Positions 31,091 to 48,703 are shown, numbered from the stretch's first letter. The stretch: 64,000 nt of DNA from Massilia sp. WG5 (GCF_001412595.2 NZ_CP012640.2:3100001-3164000); one strand, 5' to 3'. Program-made: numbers and translations. The notes: generated by a model not told the origin, from the sequence alone.

Positions 31091-31852
31091 TCACATCGCG
31101 GACCTGAGCGCGCCCAGGTAGCGTTCGCTGACCGCCACCGTGGCGCCGCAGCGCAGCGTCAGCCGGTAGCTGCTGTCGCCGGCGGTTTCAAGGCGCGCGA
31201 TCTGGCTGCGCCGCACGATCGCACTGCGGTGCACGCGCAGGAAGTGGCCGGGCGCGAGCAGCGCTTCCAGGCGGTTCAAGGTGATGCGGTGCAGGACCGT
31301 GCGCCCGTCAAGGTGCAGCTCGACGTAATTGCCGGCCGATTCAACCCACAGGATGTCATCCACCCGCACCTGTTCGATGCGGCCAACCGAGCGCACATTG
31401 ATGCGCTCCGGCCGCTCCGCAGACCGGCCGGCGTCGGCCTCCACGTAGTCGCGCAGCGCGGCGCCATAGGCCTCGCGCTGGCGCTGTCCCAGCATCGCGC
31501 CGATGCGCTCGACGGTCTGGGCCAGGCGCGCATCGTTCACGGGCTTGAGCAGGTAGTCGAGGGCATGCACCTCGAAGGCGTCGACCGCATGCTCGCTGTA
31601 GGCAGTCGCAAACACGATCAGTGGCGGCGCACGCAGGCGGCTGACTTCGCGCGCCAGCACGAGCCCGGACTCGATCGGCATCTGGATGTCGAGGAAGATC
31701 ACGTCGACCTCGTGCGCCGCCAGCGCCGCGCGTGCGGCCGCGGCGCCGTCACATTCGGCGACCAGCAGCCAGTCGGGATGCGCGGCCAGGGCCAGGCGCA
31801 GGTTGGCGCGGCTCGGCGCCTCGTCGTCGACGATCAGGTAGCGCACGGCCAT
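31091..31852 (-). CDS. LytTR-family response regulator
   Basis: A 253-residue two-domain regulator. The receiver domain (1-120) has the acidic pocket VDDE near residue 10 and the phosphoacceptor Asp55 (FLDIQMP). The C-terminal LytTR DNA-binding domain spans about 150-250 (VDDILWVESAGNYVELHL, FLRVHRSAIVRR). It is the AlgR/YehT type. It begins 3 bp after the stop of the sensor gene, so the two form an operon. Target genes are unknown; beta-lactamase genes lie on each side. Confidence 0.92.
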   Translation of the reverse strand: MAVRYLIVDDEAPSRANLRLALAAHPDWLLVAECDGAAAARAALAAHEVDVIFLDIQMPIESGLVLAREVSRLRAPPLIVFATAYSEHAVDAFEVHALDYLLKPVNDARLAQTVERIGAMLGQRQREAYGAALRDYVEADAGRSAERPERINVRSVGRIEQVRVDDILWVESAGNYVELHLDGRTVLHRITLNRLEALLAPGHFLRVHRSAIVRRSQIARLETAGDSSYRLTLRCGATVAVSERYLGALRSAM

Positions 31853-31855
31853 CGT

Positions 31856-32977
31856 TCAGTCCCGCTCCAGCGGCAGGCGCACCTCGGCCACGAAGCGGCC
31901 GTCCTGCAGGGACGTCGACAGCGACGCGCCCGGGTGCATCAGTTTCAGTCGCTCGCGCGTATTCGCCAGCCCGAGCCCGGCACCGGGATTGGGCGACGCC
32001 TGCGCGCTGGCGGGATTGGTGACACGGATGGACAGGACCTCGCTGTCCTGCACGAAGTCCAGGCGGATGTCGCTCGGTGTCGCGCCATGGCGGCAATCGA
32101 GGTCGTGGCGCAGGGCGTTCTCGATCAGCGGCTGCAGCAGCAGCGGCGGGCACTCCACTTCGTGCAGCAGATTGCCCTCCCCCTCGATGTGCACCTGCAG
32201 GCGCTCGCCGTAGCGCAGGCGCTGCAGGTCCAGGTAGTCGCGCACGAACTGCAGCTCGGCGGCGACGGTCGCCGTATTGCGCACGCTGGCCGACAACGCA
32301 TAGCGCAGCAGGTCGCTCAGGCGGCCGATGCCGCCGAGAGCCATGGTGCGGTCGCCGTCGCGAACCAGGGCGCTGATCGCATTCAGGGCATTGAACAGGA
32401 AGTGCGGTTCGAACTGCGCGCGCAGGGCCAGCATGCGCTGCTCTTCCAGGGCCAGGCGCAGGTTGAGCATGTCGGTCTGGCTGCGCTGCCAGGCCAGCTC
32501 GCGCTCGCGAGCCTGGCGCCAGTAATGGATCGCGAGGATGGCGGCGAACGTGCCGGTGGTCGAGAACCAGCCGACCAGCAGCATCTTCATGAACAGCTGG
32601 CGGACGTCGTCCAGGCTGGCGATGTGCAGATAGCCGCGCAACCAGGCCATATACGTCCACTGGGCCGGCTGGAAGACCAGCACAAGGCCGACGAACAGGG
32701 CGAACACATTCGGCGGACGGGCGATCAGGGCGGGCCGGCGCGCCAGCAGCATGCTCAGCCCGGCGCTCAGGACGATCAGCGGGACCGCGTACTCGACGAA
32801 CCAGGTCGCCAGCAGGGCCGGATAGTGGCTGTCGATGCCGACCCGCAGGTTGTCGCTGTAGGTCTGCAGCGCACCGAGGACGCTGATGGCCGCCCACAGC
32901 AGCACGGTCGACACGATGGTACGGAGCGCCGCGGGAGGCGCGGAAAAGAAGGCAGAGGTGTCGACGCGTTGGTTCAT
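31856..32977 (-). CDS. LytS/YehU-type sensor histidine kinase
   Basis: A 373-residue inner-membrane kinase. About four membrane segments fill residues 15-150, followed by a His_kinase domain (PF06580) with RAQFEPHFLFNALNAISAL, where the His is the phosphorylation site, and a C-terminal HATPase region (LLQPLIENALRH, GAGLGLANTRERL). There is no large periplasmic domain, so the signal is probably sensed in or at the membrane. I use the Met at 32975-32977; a start 8 codons upstream is possible. Confidence 0.92.
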   Translation of the reverse strand: MNQRVDTSAFFSAPPAALRTIVSTVLLWAAISVLGALQTYSDNLRVGIDSHYPALLATWFVEYAVPLIVLSAGLSMLLARRPALIARPPNVFALFVGLVLVFQPAQWTYMAWLRGYLHIASLDDVRQLFMKMLLVGWFSTTGTFAAILAIHYWRQARERELAWQRSQTDMLNLRLALEEQRMLALRAQFEPHFLFNALNAISALVRDGDRTMALGGIGRLSDLLRYALSASVRNTATVAAELQFVRDYLDLQRLRYGERLQVHIEGEGNLLHEVECPPLLLQPLIENALRHDLDCRHGATPSDIRLDFVQDSEVLSIRVTNPASAQASPNPGAGLGLANTRERLKLMHPGASLSTSLQDGRFVAEVRLPLERD

Positions 32978-33138
32978 CGCAAAAAGTATAGCAGCGCCCA
33001 TGGCGCCGGGCGCCAGCGGGCGGCGGCGGTCATCACGCCGAAGCGGCGTTTCGTCACCGGGCGGCTGCCCCGGCGCCGGCCGGGACGGAGAATGAAGCCG
33101 GCTTCATCCGACTGTAGATCACCACTTCCCATCCGACC

Positions 33139-34002
33139 ATGAAAACACCGATCAGCCTCGCCGTCGCCATCGCGCTCGGCTTCTCTCTTGCCATCGCCAA
33201 TGCGGCGGACTGGGACGCGCCCCAGGATCCCTTTCCCCTGTATGGCAACACTTATTATGTCGGCACCGGCGGCATCAGCGCCGTGCTGATCACCTCGCCG
33301 GCTGGCCACATCCTCATCGATGGCGGTCCGAGCGGGTCGTCGGAGCAGATCGCCGGACATGTCCGCCAGCTCGGCTTCCGGGTCGAGGACATCCGCTACA
33401 TCCTGAACGGCCATGATCACTTCGACCATGGGGGCGGCATCGCCGAGTTGCAGAAGCTGAGCCGCGCGGTGGTGCTGGGCAGTCCGGCGTCCATCGAGGT
33501 GCTGCGCAGCGGCCAGCCGGACAAGCGCGACCCACAATATCCGAACCTGCAAGCGATGACGCCGATCCCCAGCACGCGCGCGGTGCGCGACGGTGAAGTC
33601 GTGCGCCTCGGGCCGCTGGCCGTCACCGCGCACTTCACGCCCGGGCATACCGTGGGAGCGACCAGCTGGACCTGGCGCTCGAGCGAAGGCGGCCGGATCG
33701 CGAATATGGTGTACGGGGACAGCCTGACCGCGGTGGCCGCCGAGGGCCGCAGCTTCAGCAGGAATCCGCTGTATCCGCAGGCGCAGGCAGATGTCGAGCA
33801 CTCGATCGCCGCGGTCGAATCGCTCGACTGCGACGTGCTGGTCAGCGCGCATCCGGAATTCAGCGATTTGTGGGAACGGAAAGCGAAGCAGGCCGCGCTT
33901 GGGAATGCAGCCTTCATCGATCGCAACGGCTGCCGCAACTACGCAGCCAAGGCGCGAGCGTATTTGGCAAAGACGCTGGCGGCGGAGGCATCGGCAAACT
34001 AA
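33139..34002 (+). CDS. Subclass B3 metallo-beta-lactamase
   Basis: A 287-residue protein with a signal peptide (cleavage near ANA-ADWDAP, residue 22). The zinc ligands of B3 enzymes are in place: His92, His94, Asp96 and His97 (GHDHFDHGGG), His170 (HFTPGHTVGATSWTW) and His238 (LVSAHPEF). The N-terminal LYGNTYYVGTGGISAVLI and FTPGHT motifs are those of B3 carbapenemase-type enzymes rather than glyoxalases. It should be periplasmic and zinc dependent, hydrolysing a range of beta-lactams. Environmental Massilia relatives are known to carry chromosomal B3 enzymes. It is divergent from the sensor kinase gene. Confidence 0.88.
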   Translation: MKTPISLAVAIALGFSLAIANAADWDAPQDPFPLYGNTYYVGTGGISAVLITSPAGHILIDGGPSGSSEQIAGHVRQLGFRVEDIRYILNGHDHFDHGGGIAELQKLSRAVVLGSPASIEVLRSGQPDKRDPQYPNLQAMTPIPSTRAVRDGEVVRLGPLAVTAHFTPGHTVGATSWTWRSSEGGRIANMVYGDSLTAVAAEGRSFSRNPLYPQAQADVEHSIAAVESLDCDVLVSAHPEFSDLWERKAKQAALGNAAFIDRNGCRNYAAKARAYLAKTLAAEASAN

Positions 34003-34092
34003 GCCGGAAACGTAGTCCTTTGGTCCAATTGAAGAGTGGACATCTTCCGAGCATGATGAAAATCTCAAATTCTGTATCTCGGGAGGTGCCCC

Positions 34093-34476
34093 ATGATGCT
34101 CGCTCATCGTTTTTCCCGCTCATCGCGTGTGTTGGCGGCGTGCTGCCTGCTCGGCCTGGCCGGGTGCGCCAGTGAGGCGCTCGACACCCAGCTTGCCAAC
34201 AGCCGGGAGGCGGTCGATCAGGCGAGGATTGCAGGTGCTGCGGAAAAAGCTTCTGCGGACTTCGACACCGCGGTCGACAAGCTGAATCGCGCCAATATCG
34301 CTGCGAATAACCGGCACAAGGGCGACGCGATGCGCCTGGCCCAGGAAGCCCAGGTGGACGCCAACCTGGCGCGTGCGAGGACCGATTCAGCCCAGGCCAG
34401 GATTGCGGCTGCTGAAATGGCAAAGAGCAATCAGATATTGCGCGATGAGATCACTCGCGCAAATCAGAATCAATAG
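34093..34476 (+). CDS. DUF4398-type lipoprotein
   Basis: A 127-residue lipoprotein: signal peptide with lipobox LAGC near residue 25, then a long alanine-, lysine- and glutamate-rich helical domain (about 30-125) with heptad-like patterning. The family is usually found beside OmpA-like proteins in the envelope of proteobacteria; function is unknown. GGGAGG ribosome site just upstream. It is followed after 9 bp by the OmpA-like gene, so they form an operon. Confidence 0.85.
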   Translation: MMLAHRFSRSSRVLAACCLLGLAGCASEALDTQLANSREAVDQARIAGAAEKASADFDTAVDKLNRANIAANNRHKGDAMRLAQEAQVDANLARARTDSAQARIAAAEMAKSNQILRDEITRANQNQ

Positions 34477-34485
34477 AGGTGAGAG

Positions 34486-35412
34486 ATGAAACACATCATC
34501 CGAACAAGCACTGCCGTGCTGCTCGCCGGCCTGGCCGTAGCGGGATGTAAAACCTCGCCGCCGGCCTCTGAAGCGATGACAGCAGATACCGCACTCACGA
34601 ATGCCGGACAAGCGATCGACCACGCAGCAGCCGATCCCCACGTCGCCAAATATGCATCGAGCGAACTGGATCGCGCCAACGATTCGCTGCAGAAGGCAAA
34701 AGAAGCATGGAGCAAAAAGCACGATCTGTCAGCCACGACGCATCTGGCTTATGTGGCCCAACAGCGCGCAGCGACAGCGCAAGAACTTGCGAATGGCCGC
34801 GCTGCGGACGACGCGGTGATGGTCGCCGCTGCAAATCGGGATCATGCGGTGCAGGTTGCGGCCGCGGAAAGGAATGCGAATCCGACTGCGCTCGTCACGA
34901 CGACCCAGGTGCAGGAAGGCGCCCTTGCCGGATTCGCCTCCGGAGCGTCGAAACTGCCAACAAAGGCCCTGCCCATGATTGGCGAACTGGCTGCGGAATT
35001 GAAGCATAACCCGAACGCCAAGGTCGTGATCGAAGGGCATACGGACAATGTCGGCGATCCGAAGTTCAATCAGAATTTGGCTCTGGAACGCGCACAGGCG
35101 GTGCGTAGCGCCCTGGTACGGCAGGGGGTCGACATCAACCGCATCAGTATCCGTTCAGCCGGTGACGAGAATCCGATCGCCAACAACGATACCAGCACCG
35201 GCAGGCGGCAAAACCGGCGTGCACAGGTCATTATCGGCGATACGGAAACCCGCATGGTCGGCTCCTCGCAGGGTCAAACCTCAGCGACGTCCAGCGGTGA
35301 AGGTGAACAGAGCGGCCAGAACGTACACAGCGGACAAAATACAGAAAATGGGCAAACCGGGCAGAACGAACAAAACCAACAGAACGGCCAAGATAATCAA
35401 CGCGAACCGTGA
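34486..35412 (+). CDS. OmpA-family lipoprotein with Asn/Gln-rich tail
   Basis: A 308-residue protein. The lipobox is VAGC near residue 21. Residues 30-130 form an alpha-helical DUF4398-like region resembling the preceding gene; residues about 145-260 are an OmpA C-terminal domain (KVVIEGHTDNVGD, NLALERAQAVRSAL, GRRQNRRAQVII) that binds peptidoglycan. The last 45 residues are a low-complexity tail of Gln, Asn, Gly and Glu repeats (SGQN, TGQNEQNQQNGQ). The tail lowers the local GC content. The protein probably links the outer membrane to the cell wall. Confidence 0.88.
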   Translation: MKHIIRTSTAVLLAGLAVAGCKTSPPASEAMTADTALTNAGQAIDHAAADPHVAKYASSELDRANDSLQKAKEAWSKKHDLSATTHLAYVAQQRAATAQELANGRAADDAVMVAAANRDHAVQVAAAERNANPTALVTTTQVQEGALAGFASGASKLPTKALPMIGELAAELKHNPNAKVVIEGHTDNVGDPKFNQNLALERAQAVRSALVRQGVDINRISIRSAGDENPIANNDTSTGRRQNRRAQVIIGDTETRMVGSSQGQTSATSSGEGEQSGQNVHSGQNTENGQTGQNEQNQQNGQDNQREP

Positions 35413-35449
35413 TGGTCTCGCGCGTTGACGCTGTTTTTGCTGGCCCAAA

Positions 35450-35482
35450 GCAAAAAGCCCCACCAGATCACTGGTGGGGCTT
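35450..35482 (-). terminator. Terminator of rRNA operon 2
   Basis: Stem CCCCACCAG/CTGGTGGGG with flanking AAAG and CTT, identical in core to that of operon 1 except for one base after the right arm. It also lies 37 bp past the stop of the OmpA-like gene, so it may end that plus-strand transcript as well. Confidence 0.88.
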
Positions 35483-35495
35483 CGCTTAATAATTA

Positions 35496-35610
35496 GCCTG
35501 ACGATAACCTACTTTCACACTGGTTGCAGCACTATCATCGGCGCAAAGTCGTTTCACGGTCCTGTTCGGGATGGGAAGGGGTGGTACCGACTTGCTATGG
35601 TCATCAGGCA
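35496..35610 (-). rRNA. rrf: 5S ribosomal RNA, operon 2
   Basis: 115 nt, the same sequence as the operon 1 copy as far as I can compare. The 23S-5S spacer differs here (ACGCGGACCGCTCGGGATGC in place of the hairpin-forming stretch in operons 1 and 3). Confidence 0.95.
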
Positions 35611-35723
35611 TGACTTGTACGCGGACCGCTCGGGATGCAAGCGATACGCTGAATCTGGAAGAAGTGTTTTATCTGTTGTCTCAACAAGCAGCTGTCAAAA
35701 CCCGGCAAGACTGCCAAGGTTAT

Positions 35724-38603
<2,880 letters not shown>

Positions 38604-38747
38604 TAACGTTGGCCTCTACATGAGTAATAGAGAACGTCATAGGCAAATGACAGCTTACTTTGTTTGTTGATACAACAGATTACTACCCTAAGTGTGCATC
38701 CAACTTTCGTTAGCTACACGCTTAAAGAAAACTTTACTTCTTCCAGA

Positions 38748-38758
38748 TTGTTAAAGAA
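38748..38758 (-). promoter_or_regulatory. Spacer boxA, operon 2
   Basis: TTCTTTAACAA between tRNA-Ala and 23S. The neighbouring spacer (38700-38725) differs from that of operons 1 and 3, but the boxA is kept. Confidence 0.68.
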
Positions 38759-38820
38759 CGAGAACTACACTTATCGAAACTCAGTTTGCTCTGAACTTGG
38801 ATAAATGCAGTGGTGAAGAG

Positions 38821-38896
38821 TGGTGGAGGATGACGGGATCGAACCGACGACCCCCTGCTTGCAAAGCAGGTGCTCTCCCAGCTGAGCTAATCCCCC
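38821..38896 (-). tRNA. tRNA-Ala (TGC), operon 2
   Basis: 76 nt, identical to the operon 1 copy, with encoded CCA. Confidence 0.97.
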
Positions 38897-38912
38897 GACA
38901 TACAACATAACG

Positions 38913-38989
38913 TGGTAGGGCTGGTTGGACTCGAACCAACGACCCCCGCGTTATCAACACGGTGCTCTAACCAGCTGAGCTACAGCCCC
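38913..38989 (-). tRNA. tRNA-Ile (GAT), operon 2
   Basis: 77 nt, identical to the operon 1 copy. The gap to tRNA-Ala is 16 bp and differs slightly in sequence from the other operons. Confidence 0.97.
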
Positions 38990-39068
38990 GAAAACTCTTC
39001 TCGTTTAACTTTTGAACAGTCGATAAGCGTAGGCGCTTGATGTTGAGCTTGCGCTCTCAGTGCCACTC

Positions 39069-40604
<1,536 letters not shown>

Positions 40605-40781
40605 AATCTCTGTTTTGTCATCCGCTTTCGCAGACAACGTGTCGCTCACTCAAAATACTGACCGTTACTCATTGCTGAGCAACGTATTTCTTTTGCGTGA
40701 ACATTTGATAATTTAAGCATTCAGCAACCGCTGACGCGGCTGCTGGCACTTCATCAAACGCCCACACTTATCGACTGTTGA

Positions 40782-40792
40782 TTGTTAAAGAA
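40782..40792 (-). promoter_or_regulatory. Leader boxA, operon 2
   Basis: TTCTTTAACAA in the leader between promoter and 16S. Upstream of it the leader of operon 2 (40799-40983) diverges from that of operons 1 and 3. No gene is seen in 40605-40983. Confidence 0.68.
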
Positions 40793-40983
40793 CTGTGTTC
40801 TGATCTGCCTGCCATCGCGACGAATCGTTTTGTTCGTCAGCAGCAGAGGAATGAGATTATGCAGTGTTTCGCTTAACTCGTCAACCCCTCCGTTTTTCTT
40901 CAGCACCAGCGGTGTTATCAAAACACCCAGCTCAACTACTTGATTTCGTTCAGCTTTTCTTGCGCTGCAGAAGCAGGACGCGA

Positions 40984-41013
40984 ACTATAGCAAACCGATG
41001 AGCCATCGCGCAA
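40984..41013 (-). promoter_or_regulatory. Promoter of rRNA operon 2
   Basis: Minus-strand TTGCGC (-35, 41008-41013) and TATAGT (-10, 40984-40989), 18-bp spacer, then TCGCGTCC discriminator as in operon 1. Confidence 0.72.
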
Positions 41014-41141
41014 GAGGCTCCATGCATCTATTTATAAAAACCACAGGCGCGGATTCCTGAGCGCCATGACTCATGAGCAGGTCGACCGTTTCAATCGTGC
41101 GTCCGGTTGAATACGGCCGTGTTTGAGGCTACTGTCATCCC

Positions 41142-41612
41142 ATGGACGATCAAGCTTCTCAACAACATAAAAACGAGCAGGAAATGCGCGACATCATCGA
41201 GGAAGCGCGCTGCATCCTCCCTGGTCTTCAAGCTGTGTTCGGCTTCCAGACAATTGCCGTATTCAATAAGCGGTTCACGGATCTCGCGACCTATGCTCAA
41301 GTGTGCCATCTGGTGGGACTGGGTTTGATGGTTGTCGCGATGGCGATGCTGATGACGCCGGCCGTCTACAACCGCGCGAAACGCGGTCAAGCGACCTCAA
41401 GGATGCTACGCATGTCTCGCAAGAGCATCCGTGGCGGACTCATACCGTTGGCTGTCGGTCTATCACTCGATATGTTGACGGTAATGTCGCTTGCAACCGA
41501 CATGCTCTCGCTGAGCATCGCTGCCGCGGTTGCTACTCTGCTCCTCTTTATGGGACTCTGGTATTTCATCCCACGAAGCGATCCCGCCCAGGTTGCCGAG
41601 CCGCGCTCCTGA
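41142..41612 (+). CDS. DUF6328-like small membrane protein
   Basis: A 156-residue protein. A charged N-terminus (MDDQASQQHKNEQEMRDIIEEAR) leads into CILPGLQAVFGFQTIAVFNKRF and three or four membrane segments (about 50-70, 95-115, 118-140). The ILPGLQAVFGFQ motif and topology fit the DUF6328 family of inner-membrane proteins of unknown function. The ribosome site is weak and codon use is less GC-biased than in neighbours. It lies alone between two rRNA operons, divergent from the operon 2 promoter. Confidence 0.7.
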   Translation: MDDQASQQHKNEQEMRDIIEEARCILPGLQAVFGFQTIAVFNKRFTDLATYAQVCHLVGLGLMVVAMAMLMTPAVYNRAKRGQATSRMLRMSRKSIRGGLIPLAVGLSLDMLTVMSLATDMLSLSIAAAVATLLLFMGLWYFIPRSDPAQVAEPRS

Positions 41613-43140
41613 ATCATGTTGCAGGACAGGGTTGTGTGAGGCTGCGAACAGATGAGGGCGCTTGCAGCGGGATAATGTCTGTATGCCCCGCGCATGCTTG
41701 CGCGGACAAGAATTGTCGAACTGGGCGACACTGGTCTACCTGAAGTTCCGATATCGGGGGGAGCACAGACGGAGACGAGTGTAAGCCCAGCCGTTCATGC
41801 GACGGCGACCGCAGAAGCGCAGCGCGAGTGGACCATGTCCCTCCCGCAATAGCGGCGGCGCCGGATTGCAAGCGGCTGGACGCGGCAGCTTCATGCGCCG
41901 CGAAGATGAGCCCGCCTACCCGGCGCCCTGTGCGCGCTCGGGAGGCGGGCTTTATGTTGTCTGTCGGATGAAATCGGCAAAGGCGCGCAAGAGCGTCGAC
42001 CCCAGACGGCGTCCGGGATAGCAGAGATAGGGCTTGCCGAACCGCGGCCCTCAGGATCCAGCTACCGGTTCGAGCTTGCCTGGCTTGAGCGGGAGTCGCA
42101 GCCAATCCGCGAACAGGTAGGCAATGCCGAGACCGGCCGTCACCGCCTTGATAGGCAAGTCGGTCGCGCTGCCGAGCTGCGCGAGCAGCAGTCTCTTCGA
42201 CTGGATGCGTTTGGCCCCTCCATTGGTTCGGACATACTGTCGATCCTTACGCCGCCGGCGAGGTATCCGTGCATGCAGCGACGCTGCAGTAACTCGCGCC
42301 GATGCGTCAACGGGTCATGGGCGATGCCGGCGCGGTCATACGCTGGCTGCGCGGTCCGATCGGTAGCGCGACCATGTACGCTCAAGTCCCACTTCGTGGT
42401 GGATGCCGGCGCTGCACCTGGCGGCGAGCACGTCACGACGCTCTCGCTGGCCGTCACCTCGAGCGTGCCCCCCGGCTAGGTGGCCAGAAAGCCCAGGACG
42501 ATGGCCAGCAGCACGAGCGGCGCCGCGCTCATCGGAACGTTCAGGCCGGCGTTCCTGCCGGCTTGTCGCGGAAACGGTTCACGGTATCGGGTGTGCTGCC
42601 GACTTCTTGCGATGCGGGCTTCAGTTGCGCGCGGAGGCTCTTGCCAGCCGCGGTGGACGCAACGCTTAAGGTCGTACGGTGGAGAAGCCGTACACCACAT
42701 CGTTGAATCGGCAGACCTTGTTCCCGGTAGCAGGCACTCAGTTACTCGTTGCCGCGGGCAAACTTGGGCGAAGCGCTCACGCTGGGCATCAAGCAGATCG
42801 AGGATGCGCCAACCGGCTGATTCGCGCAGCCCGGCAACACTACCCGGCGATCTCATCATTGTGACTTCGGTCTGCGCAGCATGTTCGACACTCGCTAGCG
42901 GAGAGGTCGCGGGACGCTGAGTGTCCTCGGAGAATTCGCCTCAGCAATGTGACGATGAAACAGGCAAAGGAAGCGAAACGAATCGCTCGGCGTGCTTGTG
43001 TCCAATGACGATCCGATGATCGACGCATTCGCGCGCGAAAACATTCTTGTGTGCGGCTTTTCGCGCTGGGCGATTCACGCCATTGCAGTCGGATGCCTGG
43101 TCGGCCGTGGCCAGGCGTTTGGGTCGGTCAAGCGCTAAAG
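41613..43140. other. Gene-poor decayed segment between rRNA operons 2 and 3
   Basis: About 1.5 kb with no intact gene. Recognisable remains are a LysR 3' end (41952 to about 42455, minus) and, in 42974-43138 on the plus strand, an open 3' end reading NESLGVLVSNDDPMIDAFAR and on to AFGSVKR-stop, which looks protein-like but is not identified and has no start. A minus-strand stretch at 42476-42530 reads MSAAPLVLLAIVLGFLAT-stop, like the last membrane helix of a transporter. Frames in between are broken and show no family I recognise. Confidence 0.6.
41952..42455 (-). pseudogene. LysR-family regulator pseudogene (C-terminal part)
   Basis: On the minus strand the frame ending at 41952-41954 (TAA) reads KAVTAGLGIAYLFADWLRLP, KPGKLEPVAGS, then an in-frame TGA (42051-42053) where family members usually have Trp, then GKPYLCYPGRR and LLRAFADFIRQTT. 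This is the end of a LysR substrate-binding domain. Further upstream, fragments such as LLQRRCMHGYLAGGV around 42250-42300 and GTLEVTASES near 42440 suggest more of the domain in shifted frames. The helix-turn-helix domain is not found. The gene is dead by a premature stop and by frameshifts. Confidence 0.72.
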
Positions 43141-43152
43141 CGGCCGCCCAAA

Positions 43153-43185
43153 GCAAAAAGCCCCACCAGATCACTGGTGGGGCTT
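43153..43185 (-). terminator. Terminator of rRNA operon 3
   Basis: Same CCCCACCAG/CTGGTGGGG stem as in operons 1 and 2, right after the 5S gene. Confidence 0.9.
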
Positions 43186-43198
43186 CGCTTAATAATTA

Positions 43199-43313
43199 GC
43201 CTGACGATAACCTACTTTCACACTGGTTGCAGCACTATCATCGGCGCAAAGTCGTTTCACGGTCCTGTTCGGGATGGGAAGGGGTGGTACCGACTTGCTA
43301 TGGTCATCAGGCA
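43199..43313 (-). rRNA. rrf: 5S ribosomal RNA, operon 3
   Basis: 115 nt, the same as the other copies by eye. The 23S-5S spacer resembles that of operon 1. Confidence 0.95.
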
Positions 43314-43429
43314 TGACTTGTACGGGTTCCGTCGTCGTGTGGCGACGCTACCCTGAATCTGGAAGAAGTAGTTTTATCTGTTGTCTCAACAAGCAGCTGT
43401 CAAAACCCGGCAAGGACTGCCAAGGTTAT

Positions 43430-46325
<2,896 letters not shown>

Positions 46326-46471
46326 TAACGTTGGCCCCTGCATGAGTATCAGGGATCGTCATAGGCAAATGACAGCTTACTTTGTTTGTTGATACAACAG
46401 ATTACTACCCTAAGTGTTCAATACATCTTTCGATGCGTTGAACGCTTAAAGAAAACTTTACTTCTTCCAGA

Positions 46472-46482
46472 TTGTTAAAGAA
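46472..46482 (-). promoter_or_regulatory. Spacer boxA, operon 3
   Basis: TTCTTTAACAA between tRNA-Ala and 23S; the surrounding spacer is identical to that of operon 1. Confidence 0.68.
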
Positions 46483-46544
46483 CGAGAACTACACTTATCG
46501 AAACTCAGTTTGCTCTGAACTTGGATAAATGCAGTGGTGAAGAG

Positions 46545-46620
46545 TGGTGGAGGATGACGGGATCGAACCGACGACCCCCTGCTTGCAAAGCAGGTGCTCT
46601 CCCAGCTGAGCTAATCCCCC
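46545..46620 (-). tRNA. tRNA-Ala (TGC), operon 3
   Basis: 76 nt, identical to the other two copies, encoded CCA. Confidence 0.97.
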
Positions 46621-46635
46621 GACATACATCTAACG

Positions 46636-46712
46636 TGGTAGGGCTGGTTGGACTCGAACCAACGACCCCCGCGTTATCAACACGGTGCTCTAACCAGCTG
46701 AGCTACAGCCCC
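46636..46712 (-). tRNA. tRNA-Ile (GAT), operon 3
   Basis: 77 nt, identical to the other two copies, encoded CCA. Confidence 0.97.
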
Positions 46713-46790
46713 GAAAACTCTTCTCGTTTAACTTTTGAACAGTCGATAAGCGTAGGCGCTTGATGCTGAGCTTTCGCTCCAGTGCCACTC

Positions 46791-48326
<1,536 letters not shown>

Positions 48327-48503
48327 AATCTCTGTTTTGTCATCCGCTTTCGCAGACAACGTGTCGCTCACTCAAAATACTGACCGTTACTCATTGCTGA
48401 GCAACGTATTTCTTTTGTGTGAACATTTGATAATTTAAGCATTCAGCAGCCACTGACGCGGCTGCTGGCACTTCATCAAACGCCCACACTTATCGACTGT
48501 TGA

Positions 48504-48514
48504 TTGTTAAAGAA
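48504..48514 (-). promoter_or_regulatory. Leader boxA, operon 3
   Basis: TTCTTTAACAA in the leader. The leader from here to about 48605 is nearly identical to that of operon 1 and differs from operon 2. No gene is seen in 48327-48674. Confidence 0.68.
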
Positions 48515-48674
48515 CTGTGTTCGGTACTACCTTGCTGCGTTTGCGAATCGTTGTGTTCGTCAGCAGCAGAGAAGCGAGATTATGCAGTGTTTCGTTTAAT
48601 CCGTCAACTCATCCTTTTCCGCAGTGTGCACTCGATGTTGAAGCTTTTTGGTGCGCTGCAGAAGCAGGGACAGA

Positions 48675-48703
48675 ACTATAACAAAGCTGCAAAAGCCCCG
48701 CAA
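48675..48703 (-). promoter_or_regulatory. Promoter of rRNA operon 3
   Basis: Minus-strand TTGCGG (-35, 48698-48703) and TATAGT (-10, 48675-48680) with a 17-bp spacer and TCTGTCCC discriminator. It is only 70 bp from the start codon of the divergent radical SAM gene. Confidence 0.7.

Noticed and set aside
41614..42105. 163-codon minus-strand frame in the segment between rRNA operons 2 and 3
   Set aside because: It is not a coherent protein; part of it covers the LysR pseudogene in the wrong frame.
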